Part shown: piece after piece, positions 53,641 to 61,974 of the stretch
Position numbering within the stretch: the first letter of the stretch is position 1
Layout: every line of letters begins with the position of its first letter
From: an uncultured Winogradskyella sp.
GTDB lineage: Bacteria; Bacteroidota; Bacteroidia; Flavobacteriales; Flavobacteriaceae
Direction of reading: 5' to 3'
Length of the DNA stretch: 64,000 nucleotides
NCBI RefSeq assembly: GCF_947501905.1
Contig: NZ_CANMXL010000004.1
Coordinates: 270,777 to 334,776, forward strand
The notes under the pieces: generated by a model
What the model was told of the DNA's origin: nothing
The model's database searches: none
What the model saw: only the letters and a program-made list of their open reading frames with translations
Translations under genes and position numbers: made by a program

Positions 53641-54742
53641 ATGATTACATCTGATCAAATAAAAAACCTTAATTCCCGTCTCGATGCACTGAGACAGTAT
53701 CTTTGACTTAGATGCAAAACGCATAGAAATAGCTAACGAAGAGGAGCAGACCTTTGACCCAAATTTCTGGAACGATTCTAAAAAAGCAGAAGCTGTAATG
53801 AAATCGCTACGTGAAAAGAAAAGCTGGGTCAACGATTTTGAAGCTGCAGCAACACTTTACGAAGATTTAGAAGTCATCTACGAATTTTTCAAGGAAGATG
53901 AAGCACCAATGGAAAATGTTGAAGCACGCTACGATAAGTCCATTAATGCTATTGAAAAACTTGAGTTTAAAAACATGCTTTCTGAAGAAGGCGATAGTTT
54001 AAGTGCTGTATTGCAAATCACTGCTGGTGCTGGAGGAACTGAAAGTTGTGACTGGGCAAGTATGCTCATGCGTATGTATATGATGTATGCAGAAAAGAGT
54101 GGTTTTAAAATCAAAGAGCTTAACTTACAAGATGGCGATGTTGCTGGCATAAAAACTGTGACATTAGAGATTGAAGGCGATTATGCTTTTGGTTGGCTTA
54201 AAGGTGAAAATGGCGTGCATCGTTTAGTTCGTATTTCTCCTTTTGATAGTAATGCCAAACGCCATACGAGTTTTGCTTCGGTATATGTCTATCCATTGGT
54301 GGACGATTCTATAGAAATTGATATCAATCCATCTGACATAGAAATAACTACAGCACGCTCAAGTGGTGCTGGAGGACAAAATGTAAATAAGGTAGAAACC
54401 AAAGTTCAATTACTACATAAGCCATCGGGGATTCAGATTCAATGTTCCGAAACACGATCACAGCATGATAATCGTGCTCGTGCATTGCAAATGCTAAAAT
54501 CTCAGCTTTATGAGATAGAACTGCAAAAGCAAATGTCTCAACGCGATGATATTGAAGCTAGTAAAATGAAGATTGAATGGGGAAGCCAAATCAGAAACTA
54601 CGTCATGCATCCATACAAATTAGTAAAAGACGTACGTTCTGGTCATGAAACTGGAAATGTAGATGCCGTAATGGATGGCGATATCGAACCTTTTTTAAAG
54701 GAATATCTTATGATGATGGGACAAAAAGATACGGCACAATAA
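53641..54742 (+). CDS. prfB: Peptide chain release factor 2, with programmed +1 frameshift
   Basis: RF2, which releases peptides at UGA and UAA. The coding region is split: 21 codons from the ATG at 53641 end at an in-frame TGA (53704-53706), after which the frame continues one base later (GAC at 53705) to 54742, giving 366 residues in all. The slip site TATCTTTGAC is identical to that of E. coli prfB, so low RF2 should raise its own synthesis. Both halves together give the normal RF2 length. The codon-recognition motif SPF ([11 protein letters not shown]) and the catalytic GGQ ([12 protein letters not shown]) are present. Unlike E. coli there is no clear Shine-Dalgarno-like AGGGGG before the slip site. 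Confidence 0.96.
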
Positions 54743-54759
54743 TTGTTAATTAAGAAACG

Positions 54760-55101
54760 ATGATACAAATATTACACAATCCGAGATGCACAAAATCTAG
54801 ACAAGGCATAGCCTTACTTGAAGACGAAGGACAAACATTTGAAGTCATAAAATATCTAGATAATAATCTTACAATTGCTCAACTCACAGAGATTATTAGT
54901 AAATTAGACATTGCACCTTTGGAACTTGTAAGAAAAAATGAAGCTATCTGGAAAAGTGACTTCAAAGGAAAAGAATTAAGTGATTCTGAAATTATTGAAG
55001 CCATGGTCAACCATCCAAAACTAATTGAAAGACCAATAGTAATCAATAAAAATAAAGCTGTCATTGGGAGACCAATAGAAGCTATAAAAACAATATTATG
55101 A
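54760..55101 (+). CDS. arsC: ArsC family arsenate reductase-like protein
   Basis: A 113-residue thioredoxin-fold protein of the glutaredoxin-linked ArsC family. The active-site Cys10 lies in HNPRCTKSRQG, and the C-terminal part has the typical cis-Pro region LIERPIVINKNKAVIGRP. There are no other ars genes nearby, so it may be a housekeeping thiol protein (Spx/YffB-like) rather than a true arsenate reductase. It starts 17 bases after prfB and its stop overlaps the next gene (ATGA), so the three may share a transcript. Confidence 0.9.
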   Translation: MIQILHNPRCTKSRQGIALLEDEGQTFEVIKYLDNNLTIAQLTEIISKLDIAPLELVRKNEAIWKSDFKGKELSDSEIIEAMVNHPKLIERPIVINKNKAVIGRPIEAIKTIL

Positions 55102-55565
55102 AAAGAGCCTTTATTTTAATCTGCATATTGCTAACAACAGCAACAGCAACAGCCCAATTTGGACGACAAGGTCGTAACAGCAGACTAGGACGTCAGCAAC
55201 CCGTTACTCCGCCAAATGAAAACCAAAAAGCTAATATTGAAAAAAAGAATGCTGAGCGACAAGCAGAATACATTGAAAATTTCCTTAGTACATTAGAAGC
55301 AGATGAGTTTCAAAAAGAAATCGCCAAGCAAACTATGGATGATTACTTTGAAAAAACTAAAGAATTCATGAAAATTCCTTTTGACAGTTCTGTAAAAAGA
55401 AAAGATGCCTTTGACCTTTTTAAACAAGAGCATTTTAAAGAATTAAAAACCATGCTGCCTGAGAATGATATCGTGAAGCTTGATGCTTTTCTTGATGGTA
55501 AATTTCAAGAAAAAGAAGTCAAAAAGAAAAAGAAAAAACGTAAGAGAAAGAAGAATAAAGATTAA
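55098..55565 (+). CDS. Exported protein with Lys-rich tail, function unknown
   Basis: A 155-residue protein with a signal peptide (MKRAFILICILLTTATATAQ), an Arg/Gln-rich linker and a helical domain (about 48-138) with NIEKKNAERQAEYIENFLST and FKQEHFKELKTMLPENDI. The C-terminus is a run of Lys and Arg (KKKKKKRKRKK). A similar tail occurs in the outer-membrane barrel protein at 40924. It should be periplasmic. The helices recall the CpxP/Spy-like small stress proteins, but the LTxxQ repeats of those are not present. It overlaps arsC by four bases. Confidence 0.78.
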   Translation: MKRAFILICILLTTATATAQFGRQGRNSRLGRQQPVTPPNENQKANIEKKNAERQAEYIENFLSTLEADEFQKEIAKQTMDDYFEKTKEFMKIPFDSSVKRKDAFDLFKQEHFKELKTMLPENDIVKLDAFLDGKFQEKEVKKKKKKRKRKKNKD

Positions 55566-55574
55566 GCTTCATAT

Positions 55575-56942
55575 TTACTCTATTTTTTTACCGGGAATAT
55601 TCTGACCGCCTTGATGCAAAGTCATACTTTCAACAACTCCTATATCATTTTTATTGAAAGTGACACTAGCATCAACAATTTTTAGAAAAAACTCATTATC
55701 AGATGAAGCGTATATTTCAAATTCTTGTTGCCCTGTTGCTTGTGCCGATAATTGCTTGCTATTACGCCTAATGGTAATAAAAAAGTTAGACGCTAATTCA
55801 TATTTTCCGACGTAACTTTCTAAAACATCTTCAGAAACATTAACAATATCTGGGTATATGCGTTTTACAGGTAGTTTTAACTCAACATCCATTCCTAGCT
55901 GTTTTACGCCTACCAAATCAAGACTATGTACAGAATTTGTAAATACAATAACGGCCTTATCAGTTCCTTTTACAAAACCCCCAAAGGATTTATACCCTCC
56001 AGTTCCTCCATTATGCCATATAATTGTACCGTCAGCATTATAGTGCCAACCTAAACCAATTCGTAGGTTATTAGTTAAATCTTCATATGCAATTTGATGA
56101 GATAAAGCCATAGCTTTATACAAATCTGAATCATCTTTAGTAACATTTGCATTAAAAAACTTAACCATATCACTGCTGGTAGATTTTATAGCTCCAGCAC
56201 CTGAAAGAACATTTAAATCCCAATTTTTTGTAATTTTTAGCTCAGCATTGTAACCATAAGCTAGGTTGCTTTTCATGTCATCATTAATTACAATGCCTGT
56301 CGATTTCATACCTAAAGGGTTTGTAATACGCTCTTTGATTAAGTCTGCATAAGATTTTCCCGTGCTTAACTCTAATATATGACCAAGTAATCCCATACCC
56401 AAGTTTGAATATTCATATTGAGCCCCTACATCTCTTGTAAGCTCATAACTATTTAAAAATTCATATAACTCTTTTATAGTATAATCTGCAAAAGGATTTT
56501 CTAGATCTTTAGGATTAAAATTTGAAGGCATTCTTGGTAATCCAGATGTATGAGTCGCTAAATCTTTTAATGTAATTTCTCTATTATTACCTTTAACAGC
56601 TTTAAAATCTTTAGATAAATATTTAGATATTGGGTCATCTAAACTCATATTTCCTTTTAGAACTTCATCAGCTAGAATAATACATGTAAACACTTTAGAT
56701 ATAGACCCTATTTCATAAACGGAATGTTCATTTACATTACTTCCATTCTCAAGTTTCGTTTTACCATAATTAAAATTAGTTACGACATCGCCTTCCATAT
56801 ATGCCATAGAAATAGATGGAGCATGACCTTCATCAACCATAGACCTTATATAAACTTTTATGTCGTCATGTACTTCCTTTTCTTGACTAGATGAGATTTG
56901 AAAAGACGTAATTATAAAAATAATCAAGCAGAGGTTTTTCAT
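55575..56942 (-). CDS. Serine hydrolase of the beta-lactamase / DD-peptidase family
   Basis: A 455-residue exported protein (signal peptide at residues 1 to about 19). The catalytic domain (about 25-350) has the SxxK motif in YEIGSISKVFTCII, the YxN motif in YEYSNLGMGLLGHI, and a third motif HNGGTGGYKSFGGF, as in class C beta-lactamases and esterases of the same fold. A C-terminal beta-rich domain (about 360-455) is like the lipocalin-type domain often appended to these enzymes. A role in peptidoglycan or ester hydrolysis is more likely than drug resistance. It is convergent with the exported protein at 55098. Confidence 0.9.
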   Translation of the reverse strand: MKNLCLIIFIITSFQISSSQEKEVHDDIKVYIRSMVDEGHAPSISMAYMEGDVVTNFNYGKTKLENGSNVNEHSVYEIGSISKVFTCIILADEVLKGNMSLDDPISKYLSKDFKAVKGNNREITLKDLATHTSGLPRMPSNFNPKDLENPFADYTIKELYEFLNSYELTRDVGAQYEYSNLGMGLLGHILELSTGKSYADLIKERITNPLGMKSTGIVINDDMKSNLAYGYNAELKITKNWDLNVLSGAGAIKSTSSDMVKFFNANVTKDDSDLYKAMALSHQIAYEDLTNNLRIGLGWHYNADGTIIWHNGGTGGYKSFGGFVKGTDKAVIVFTNSVHSLDLVGVKQLGMDVELKLPVKRIYPDIVNVSEDVLESYVGKYELASNFFITIRRNSKQLSAQATGQQEFEIYASSDNEFFLKIVDASVTFNKNDIGVVESMTLHQGGQNIPGKKIE

Positions 56943-57031
56943 AATATTCGAGTTATATATGTATGACGAAAAATTAACTAATTGGTTACATCTAAGGTAA
57001 CTATATTAATTTAAGAAAAATGAAACTAGAA

Positions 57032-57691
57032 TTAATTCAGAAACTCTATGGCTTTTGTATATGCAATCTCTTTATAATCAGTAACTATGATATCCGCTAA
57101 GCTATAGTCTTGATGTGATGAGTGTGGACTTTTAAAACCTGCACAAAAAACACCAGCAGCATTAGCTGCTTTAATTCCGTTTGTAGAATCTTCAATGACC
57201 ATACATTCCGTTTTTTTAAACCCTGTATGTGCTGCCGCTTTTATAAATATCTCTGGATGTGGCTTGGATTGTTTTAAATCTGCACCACTAAACTTTCCCA
57301 TGAAATATTGGTTTAAGTCAAACCGTTCAAAAATGCGATTGATATTAGGCATAGATGCAGAAGAAGCTACTACGAGTTTAATATTATTTGCATGGTAATC
57401 TTTAATCAAGTCCAAAACCCCATCAATTAACCTTAAATCTGTATCATTTTCAAATAAATACTTAAAATGATGACGCTTTTGTTTTACAAGATATTCAGGT
57501 GAAAAACTTAAACTAAAGTGGTTAACTAAACGCTTGCATATATTTATGGTAGATTGCCCAGTAAATGATGCATACAAATCTTCGTCTACAGTAATGGCTA
57601 CATCAGAAAACATTTTAAAATAGGCTTTTCTATGCAATGGCTCCGTGTCTACAATAACACCATCCATATCAAATAATACTGCTTTAAGCAT
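57032..57691 (-). CDS. HAD-superfamily phosphatase, beta-phosphoglucomutase-like
   Basis: A 219-residue HAD hydrolase. The nucleophile and acid are Asp8 and Asp10 in FDMDGVIVDTEPLH. The later motifs are VASSASMPN, KPHPEIFIKAA (Lys) and CMVIEDSTNGIKAANAAG, which carries the metal-binding Asp. The helical cap (about 17-85) is that of the beta-phosphoglucomutase-like subgroup; many of these remove phosphate from small sugar phosphates. The substrate is unknown. It is divergent from the small basic gene at 57756. Confidence 0.92.
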   Translation of the reverse strand: MLKAVLFDMDGVIVDTEPLHRKAYFKMFSDVAITVDEDLYASFTGQSTINICKRLVNHFSLSFSPEYLVKQKRHHFKYLFENDTDLRLIDGVLDLIKDYHANNIKLVVASSASMPNINRIFERFDLNQYFMGKFSGADLKQSKPHPEIFIKAAAHTGFKKTECMVIEDSTNGIKAANAAGVFCAGFKSPHSSHQDYSLADIIVTDYKEIAYTKAIEFLN

Positions 57692-57755
57692 AATCTATTT
57701 ATATTGCTAAATAAAAAGCCGAAATTAGTAATATTAAACGGTATCTAAATATATA

Positions 57756-57917
57756 ATGGCCAAAAAAGGACAAGAAAAAAACACAAAAAACAAAGCGAAG
57801 CATAGCCGTCTTGTAGCTCAAAAAAAGAATAAGAAAAAGCAAGAGGCTGAGTTACGTAAAGAACGTTTAAAAGCTATTATCAAAAAAGCGAATAACAACA
57901 CATCTAATGAGAGCTAA
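57756..57917 (+). CDS. Small basic protein, 53 residues
   Basis: The frame from the ATG at 57756 codes for a 53-residue protein very rich in Lys, with Arg, Gln and Asn (MAKKGQEKNTKNKAKHSRLV, then a helix with QEAELRKERLKAIIKKA). It should be cytoplasmic and could bind nucleic acid or the ribosome. Its 3' end overlaps the end of the convergent gene at 57904 by 14 bases. I recall very similar short basic proteins in other flavobacteria, but cannot check here; its clean frame and length between two genes support it as real. Confidence 0.65.
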   Translation: MAKKGQEKNTKNKAKHSRLVAQKKNKKKQEAELRKERLKAIIKKANNNTSNES

Positions 57918-58335
57918 TTAGTTCATCATCCTCATAAATTAAGGTTTTATAGATTTCATTCTTTTCATTGTAGATAAGCCACTCACCTGTTTTTAATCCT
58001 TTAGATGTTAAAAAGCCTTTTTTAGATATATTTCCTTCTTCGTCATACTTGTAAACTTGCAATCTATCACTACCATCTAACATATAAATAGATGCAATGA
58101 TGTTGCCATTTTCTGAATATTCTTTCTTCTGTACAATAAACCCATCTATGTAATTGGCAATAACTTTTGCTTCACCGTTTTTATGATAAGACACATACTC
58201 ACCTATTCTTTTCCCATCTAATAACTGACCTTTTTCAGAAACACTCCCATCTTTAAAATAATTTGTGAAAGATTCTTGAGATTCTGCTTTAAAAAGCACA
58301 AAGACAACTAAAATTAAGCCTAATAAATGTTTCAT
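57904..58335 (-). CDS. Exported MORN/YwqK-like repeat protein
   Basis: A 143-residue protein with a signal peptide (MKHLLGLILVVFVLFKAESQ). The mature part has repeats of the form Tyr-x-x-Gly-x-x-x-x-x-Gly (NYFKDGSVSEKGQ, YHKNGEAKVIANYI, YSENGNIIASIY, YDEEGNISKKGFL), as in the family often labelled YwqK antitoxin-like, related to MORN repeats. The antitoxin name is not supported here, as the protein is exported and no toxin is nearby. The frame extends to 58374, but the signal peptide starts at 58335. It follows acs by 10 bases. Confidence 0.82.
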   Translation of the reverse strand: MKHLLGLILVVFVLFKAESQESFTNYFKDGSVSEKGQLLDGKRIGEYVSYHKNGEAKVIANYIDGFIVQKKEYSENGNIIASIYMLDGSDRLQVYKYDEEGNISKKGFLTSKGLKTGEWLIYNEKNEIYKTLIYEDDELISSH

Positions 58336-58345
58336 GATTTTTAGA

Positions 58346-60253
58346 TTAAATAGCATTATTGATAATCTCATCAACCACTTCAGGATTTAGTAAGGTACTA
58401 ATATCTCCTAACTGATCTGCTTCATTGCAGGCAATCTTCCTTAAAATGCGACGCATAATTTTACCCGAACGCGTTTTTGGTAAACCGTTTGTAAACTGAA
58501 TCTTATCCAGCTTCGCAATTGGTCCAATTCTATCCGTGATTAACTGATTAATTTCTTTACGCAGATTATCATGGTCTCTATTTTCGCCACTATCTTTTAA
58601 TGTCACATAACCATATAAGGCATTGCCTTTAACATCATGCGGAAAGCCTACAATAGCAGACTCTGCAACAGCTTGATGCTCATTTATAGCATCTTCAATA
58701 GGCGCTGTACCTAAATTATGACCAGAAACAATAATCACATCATCTACGCGACCCGTAATACGGTAATACCCAACTTCATCTCTTAACGCACCATCTCCAG
58801 TGAAATACATGTTCTCAAATGCTGAAAAATACGTGTCTTTATAACGTTGGTGATTTCCCCAAATGGTTCTCGCCATAGATGGCCATGGATATTTTATACA
58901 CAAACGACCATCCACCTGATTATCGCCAAGTTCTTTTCCATTTTCGTCCATTAACACAGGTTGAATCCCTATAAATGGTAATGTCGCATAGGTGGGTTTT
59001 GTTGGCGTAGAAAACGGAATAGGTGTTATCATAATACCGCCAGTTTCAGTTTGCCACCAGGTATCTACAATTGGGCTTTTTTTCTTACCAATATTTTCGT
59101 TATACCAATGCCAAGCTTCTTCATTTATGGGCTCTCCAACGGTACCTAATACTTTAAGCGATGATAAATCGTGTTTCTCAACAAGCTCAGTACCATGTTT
59201 AGCTAAAGCTCTTATTGCTGTTGGTGCGGTGTAAAATTGGTTGACCTTATGCTTCTCTACAATGTCCCAAAAACGACCAAAATCAGGATAACTTGGTACA
59301 CCTTCAAACATCACGGTTGTAGCACCATTAGCTAATGGTCCATAAACAATATAACTGTGACCTGTAATCCAGCCTATATCTGCGGTACACCAATACACAT
59401 CATTTTCTCTATAATCAAATACGTTTTTAAAGGTATATGCTGAATATACCATATAACCCGCTGAAGTATGCAACATACCTTTTGGCATTCCTGTTGAACC
59501 AGACGTGTATAAAATAAATAATGGATCTTCTGCATCCATGATTTCTATCACGCAATCCCCATAAGCATCATCCAAAAGTGGTTGTAACCAATGATCACGA
59601 CCAGTCTTCATATTAATATCAGAATTAATACGCTTGGCGACTAATACAGCATCTACACCAGGACAATCTTCTAAAGCGTCATCAACAATACCTTTTAAAT
59701 CTATAGTTTTTGCACCACGATAAGAGCCGTCTGATGTAATCACCATTTTGGCATCACAATCGTTAACTCTGGTCGATAATGCTGTGGCAGAAAAGCCGGC
59801 AAACACTACTGAGTGAACCGCACCAATTCTTGCACAAGCCAAAACAGATATTGCCAATTCTGGAATCATGGGTAGGTATATACAAACACGGTCGCCTTTT
59901 TGTATGCCTTTACTCTTTAAAACATTAGCAAACTTGCACACACGCTCGTGTAACTGCTTATAGGTAATATGTTCAGCTGATGCATTTGGGTCGTTAGGTT
60001 CAAATAAAATAGCGGTCTTATCACCACGGGTACTTAAATGACGGTCAAGACAATTTTCAGTAACATTAAGCTGCGCTCCTTCAAACCATTTGACCTCTGG
60101 CTTTGTAAAATCCCAACTCAGCACATTGTGCCATTTTTTCCGCCATGTAAAATGTTCTTCGGCTATTTCTTCCCAGAACACTTCAGGGTTTTCAATAGAT
60201 TTTCGATACACCTGAAAATATTCTTCAAAACTTTTAATGTGGTAATTACTCAT
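58346..60253 (-). CDS. acs: Acetyl-CoA synthetase
   Basis: A 635-residue adenylate-forming enzyme that activates acetate to acetyl-CoA via acetyl-AMP. The ATP loop is YTSGSTGMPKGMLHT (around residue 250), with TWWQTETGGIMITP, FTGDGALRDEVGYYRITGR and the catalytic Lys in PKTRSGKIMRRIL (around residue 600), which is the site of regulatory acetylation in characterised enzymes. Length is normal for Acs. It lies between the alanine symporter gene and the YwqK-like gene; these need not be functionally linked. Confidence 0.96.
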   Translation of the reverse strand: MSNYHIKSFEEYFQVYRKSIENPEVFWEEIAEEHFTWRKKWHNVLSWDFTKPEVKWFEGAQLNVTENCLDRHLSTRGDKTAILFEPNDPNASAEHITYKQLHERVCKFANVLKSKGIQKGDRVCIYLPMIPELAISVLACARIGAVHSVVFAGFSATALSTRVNDCDAKMVITSDGSYRGAKTIDLKGIVDDALEDCPGVDAVLVAKRINSDINMKTGRDHWLQPLLDDAYGDCVIEIMDAEDPLFILYTSGSTGMPKGMLHTSAGYMVYSAYTFKNVFDYRENDVYWCTADIGWITGHSYIVYGPLANGATTVMFEGVPSYPDFGRFWDIVEKHKVNQFYTAPTAIRALAKHGTELVEKHDLSSLKVLGTVGEPINEEAWHWYNENIGKKKSPIVDTWWQTETGGIMITPIPFSTPTKPTYATLPFIGIQPVLMDENGKELGDNQVDGRLCIKYPWPSMARTIWGNHQRYKDTYFSAFENMYFTGDGALRDEVGYYRITGRVDDVIIVSGHNLGTAPIEDAINEHQAVAESAIVGFPHDVKGNALYGYVTLKDSGENRDHDNLRKEINQLITDRIGPIAKLDKIQFTNGLPKTRSGKIMRRILRKIACNEADQLGDISTLLNPEVVDEIINNAI

Positions 60254-60299
60254 GATTAAAGTGCTTTCTGCTTAAAATAGGATTTGAAATTATAAAAAA

Positions 60300-61676
60300 T
60301 TACTCGTTTTTCAGTTTATTGAAATACAATTTAGACGCTGTAATGACTTTAGGTGCTAAAATTATAGTTGCTAACATCGTAGGTATGGCCATCAATGCAA
60401 ACACACCATCAATAAGATTAATCATCATATCTAAGGTTGTTGTTGCACCAATGAGAATACTTATAATATAGAAATAGTTGTAATAATGCTTCTTATTTGC
60501 TCCAAATAAAAAGGACATACATTTTGTACCATAATACGAATAGGAGAATAAAGAACTCATACTAAATACTGTAATACAAACTAATAAACCATATTTACCA
60601 TAAACTGGCATTGCGTCTGCAAATGCAGATGCTGTTAGGCTTACACCGTTATTATCTGTAGTTTCCCAAACCCCTGTAACTAAAATAGCCAAAGCCGTAA
60701 GTGTACAAACAATTAGGGTGTCTATTGCAGGCCCTAACATGGCGACTAAGCCTTCACGTACTGGTTCATCCGTTTTTGCAGCACCATGTGCCATTGGCGC
60801 TGTTCCGATACCAGCTTCATTAGAAAAGGCACCACGTTTAATACCGTGTAAAATTAAAGCGCCAAGCACACCACCCATAAATGTTTGGTCATCTGGAAAA
60901 TAATTGGCCTGAAAGGCATCCGTAAAAATCAACTTTAAATAATAGCCTAAAACCTCGCTATGACTCACTAAAATAACCACTACCAATATAAAGTATAGAA
61001 AGACCATACTTGGTACTAAACGACTAGCTACAGTACCAATACGCTTTATCCCACCAAGAATAACTAAACCGGTAATGCATATAAGTACAAGGCCTATGAC
61101 AATATTTGTTGTCGTCGTTACAGTGACACCATTAGGGGCTAGCAAAATATCATTTACAGCTTGTGTTAATTGGTTAACGTTAAATACAGGTAAAGCGCCA
61201 ACCATACCGCATATACTAAAAAATACGGCTAATGGTTTCCAATGTTTACCTAAACCTTCTACTATAAAATACATAGGGCCGCCTTGAACTACGCCAGCAC
61301 TATCTTTGCCACGATATAAAATAGATAAGGTAGACGTAAAGTATTTGGTACTCATACCAATCACTGCACTGACCCACATCCAAAACACTGCTCCTGGCCC
61401 GCCAACTGCTATAGTTACTGCAACACCAGAGATATTACCCATACCAACGGTAGCAGATAATGCTGTTGTTAAAGCCTGAAAATGCGAAATCTGTCCTGGG
61501 TCGTTGGGGCCATCGTATTTACCACGTAAGACTTGTATGGCATGACCTAGATATCTAAAGGGTAGAAATTGTGAACGAATGATTAAGTACAAACCGCCAC
61601 CAATTAAAATAATAAGCAATGGCAAACCCCAAGCTAGGGACGAAAATTCTTTTAAAACAGTGTTAAGTTTTTCCAT
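60300..61676 (-). CDS. Alanine/glycine:cation symporter (AGCS family)
   Basis: A 458-residue membrane protein with about 11 helices. Diagnostic motifs of the AGCS family (sodium- or proton-coupled alanine/glycine uptake) are TALSATVGMGNISGVAVTI, GGPGAVFWMWVSAVIGMSTK, VQGGPMYFI and KRGAFSNEAGIGTAPMAHGA. The frame extends 22 codons to an ATG upstream, but that would add a second hydrophobic stretch not present in the family; I place the start at the ATG at 61676. With alanine dehydrogenase in the same window, the cell seems equipped to use alanine. It is upstream of acs by 46 bases. Confidence 0.93.
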   Translation of the reverse strand: MEKLNTVLKEFSSLAWGLPLLIILIGGGLYLIIRSQFLPFRYLGHAIQVLRGKYDGPNDPGQISHFQALTTALSATVGMGNISGVAVTIAVGGPGAVFWMWVSAVIGMSTKYFTSTLSILYRGKDSAGVVQGGPMYFIVEGLGKHWKPLAVFFSICGMVGALPVFNVNQLTQAVNDILLAPNGVTVTTTTNIVIGLVLICITGLVILGGIKRIGTVASRLVPSMVFLYFILVVVILVSHSEVLGYYLKLIFTDAFQANYFPDDQTFMGGVLGALILHGIKRGAFSNEAGIGTAPMAHGAAKTDEPVREGLVAMLGPAIDTLIVCTLTALAILVTGVWETTDNNGVSLTASAFADAMPVYGKYGLLVCITVFSMSSLFSYSYYGTKCMSFLFGANKKHYYNYFYIISILIGATTTLDMMINLIDGVFALMAIPTMLATIILAPKVITASKLYFNKLKNE

Positions 61677-61974
61677 GAATGCTAAAAATACAAAACCTAC
61701 TAAGAGGAAACAATTTTTGCTAAAACACGTAGTTTTATGCATTGACTTTATGGTATTAAAAGTCTAACTACACTTATATAATTTATAAACTTAATTAAAA
61801 CTAAGCTTATCTTAATATTGAAGCACATTCAGCTAAAGCTGACCAAAATCGCTACGTACTATCTCTTTCATTACAGTATTCAGACCACTTATTACTTCGC
61901 AATAGCATAAGCCTTATTCCAATACTATTTTTGTTAAGGACTCAAAGTTTTCCTTAACTAATCGATTAATATTC
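61677..61974. other. Intergenic region between divergent genes
   Basis: The longest gene-free stretch of the window. No reading frame, strong hairpin, TAnnTTTG box or repeat was recognised; it must hold the promoters of the symporter and the kinase genes. Confidence 0.6.

Noticed and set aside
53798..54742. A shorter release factor gene starting at 53798
   Set aside because: It lacks the first domain; the full RF2 is recovered by the +1 shift at the TGA at 53704.
54760..55101. Part of an arsenic resistance operon
   Set aside because: No arsR, arsB or acr3 gene is nearby; the gene sits behind prfB.
55575..56942. Antibiotic-resistance beta-lactamase
   Set aside because: The fold and motifs fit, but an appended C-terminal domain and housekeeping context suggest an esterase or peptidase; no resistance claim can be made.
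57904..58335. Antitoxin of a toxin-antitoxin system
   Set aside because: The repeat family often carries that label, but this protein has a signal peptide and no toxin gene is adjacent.
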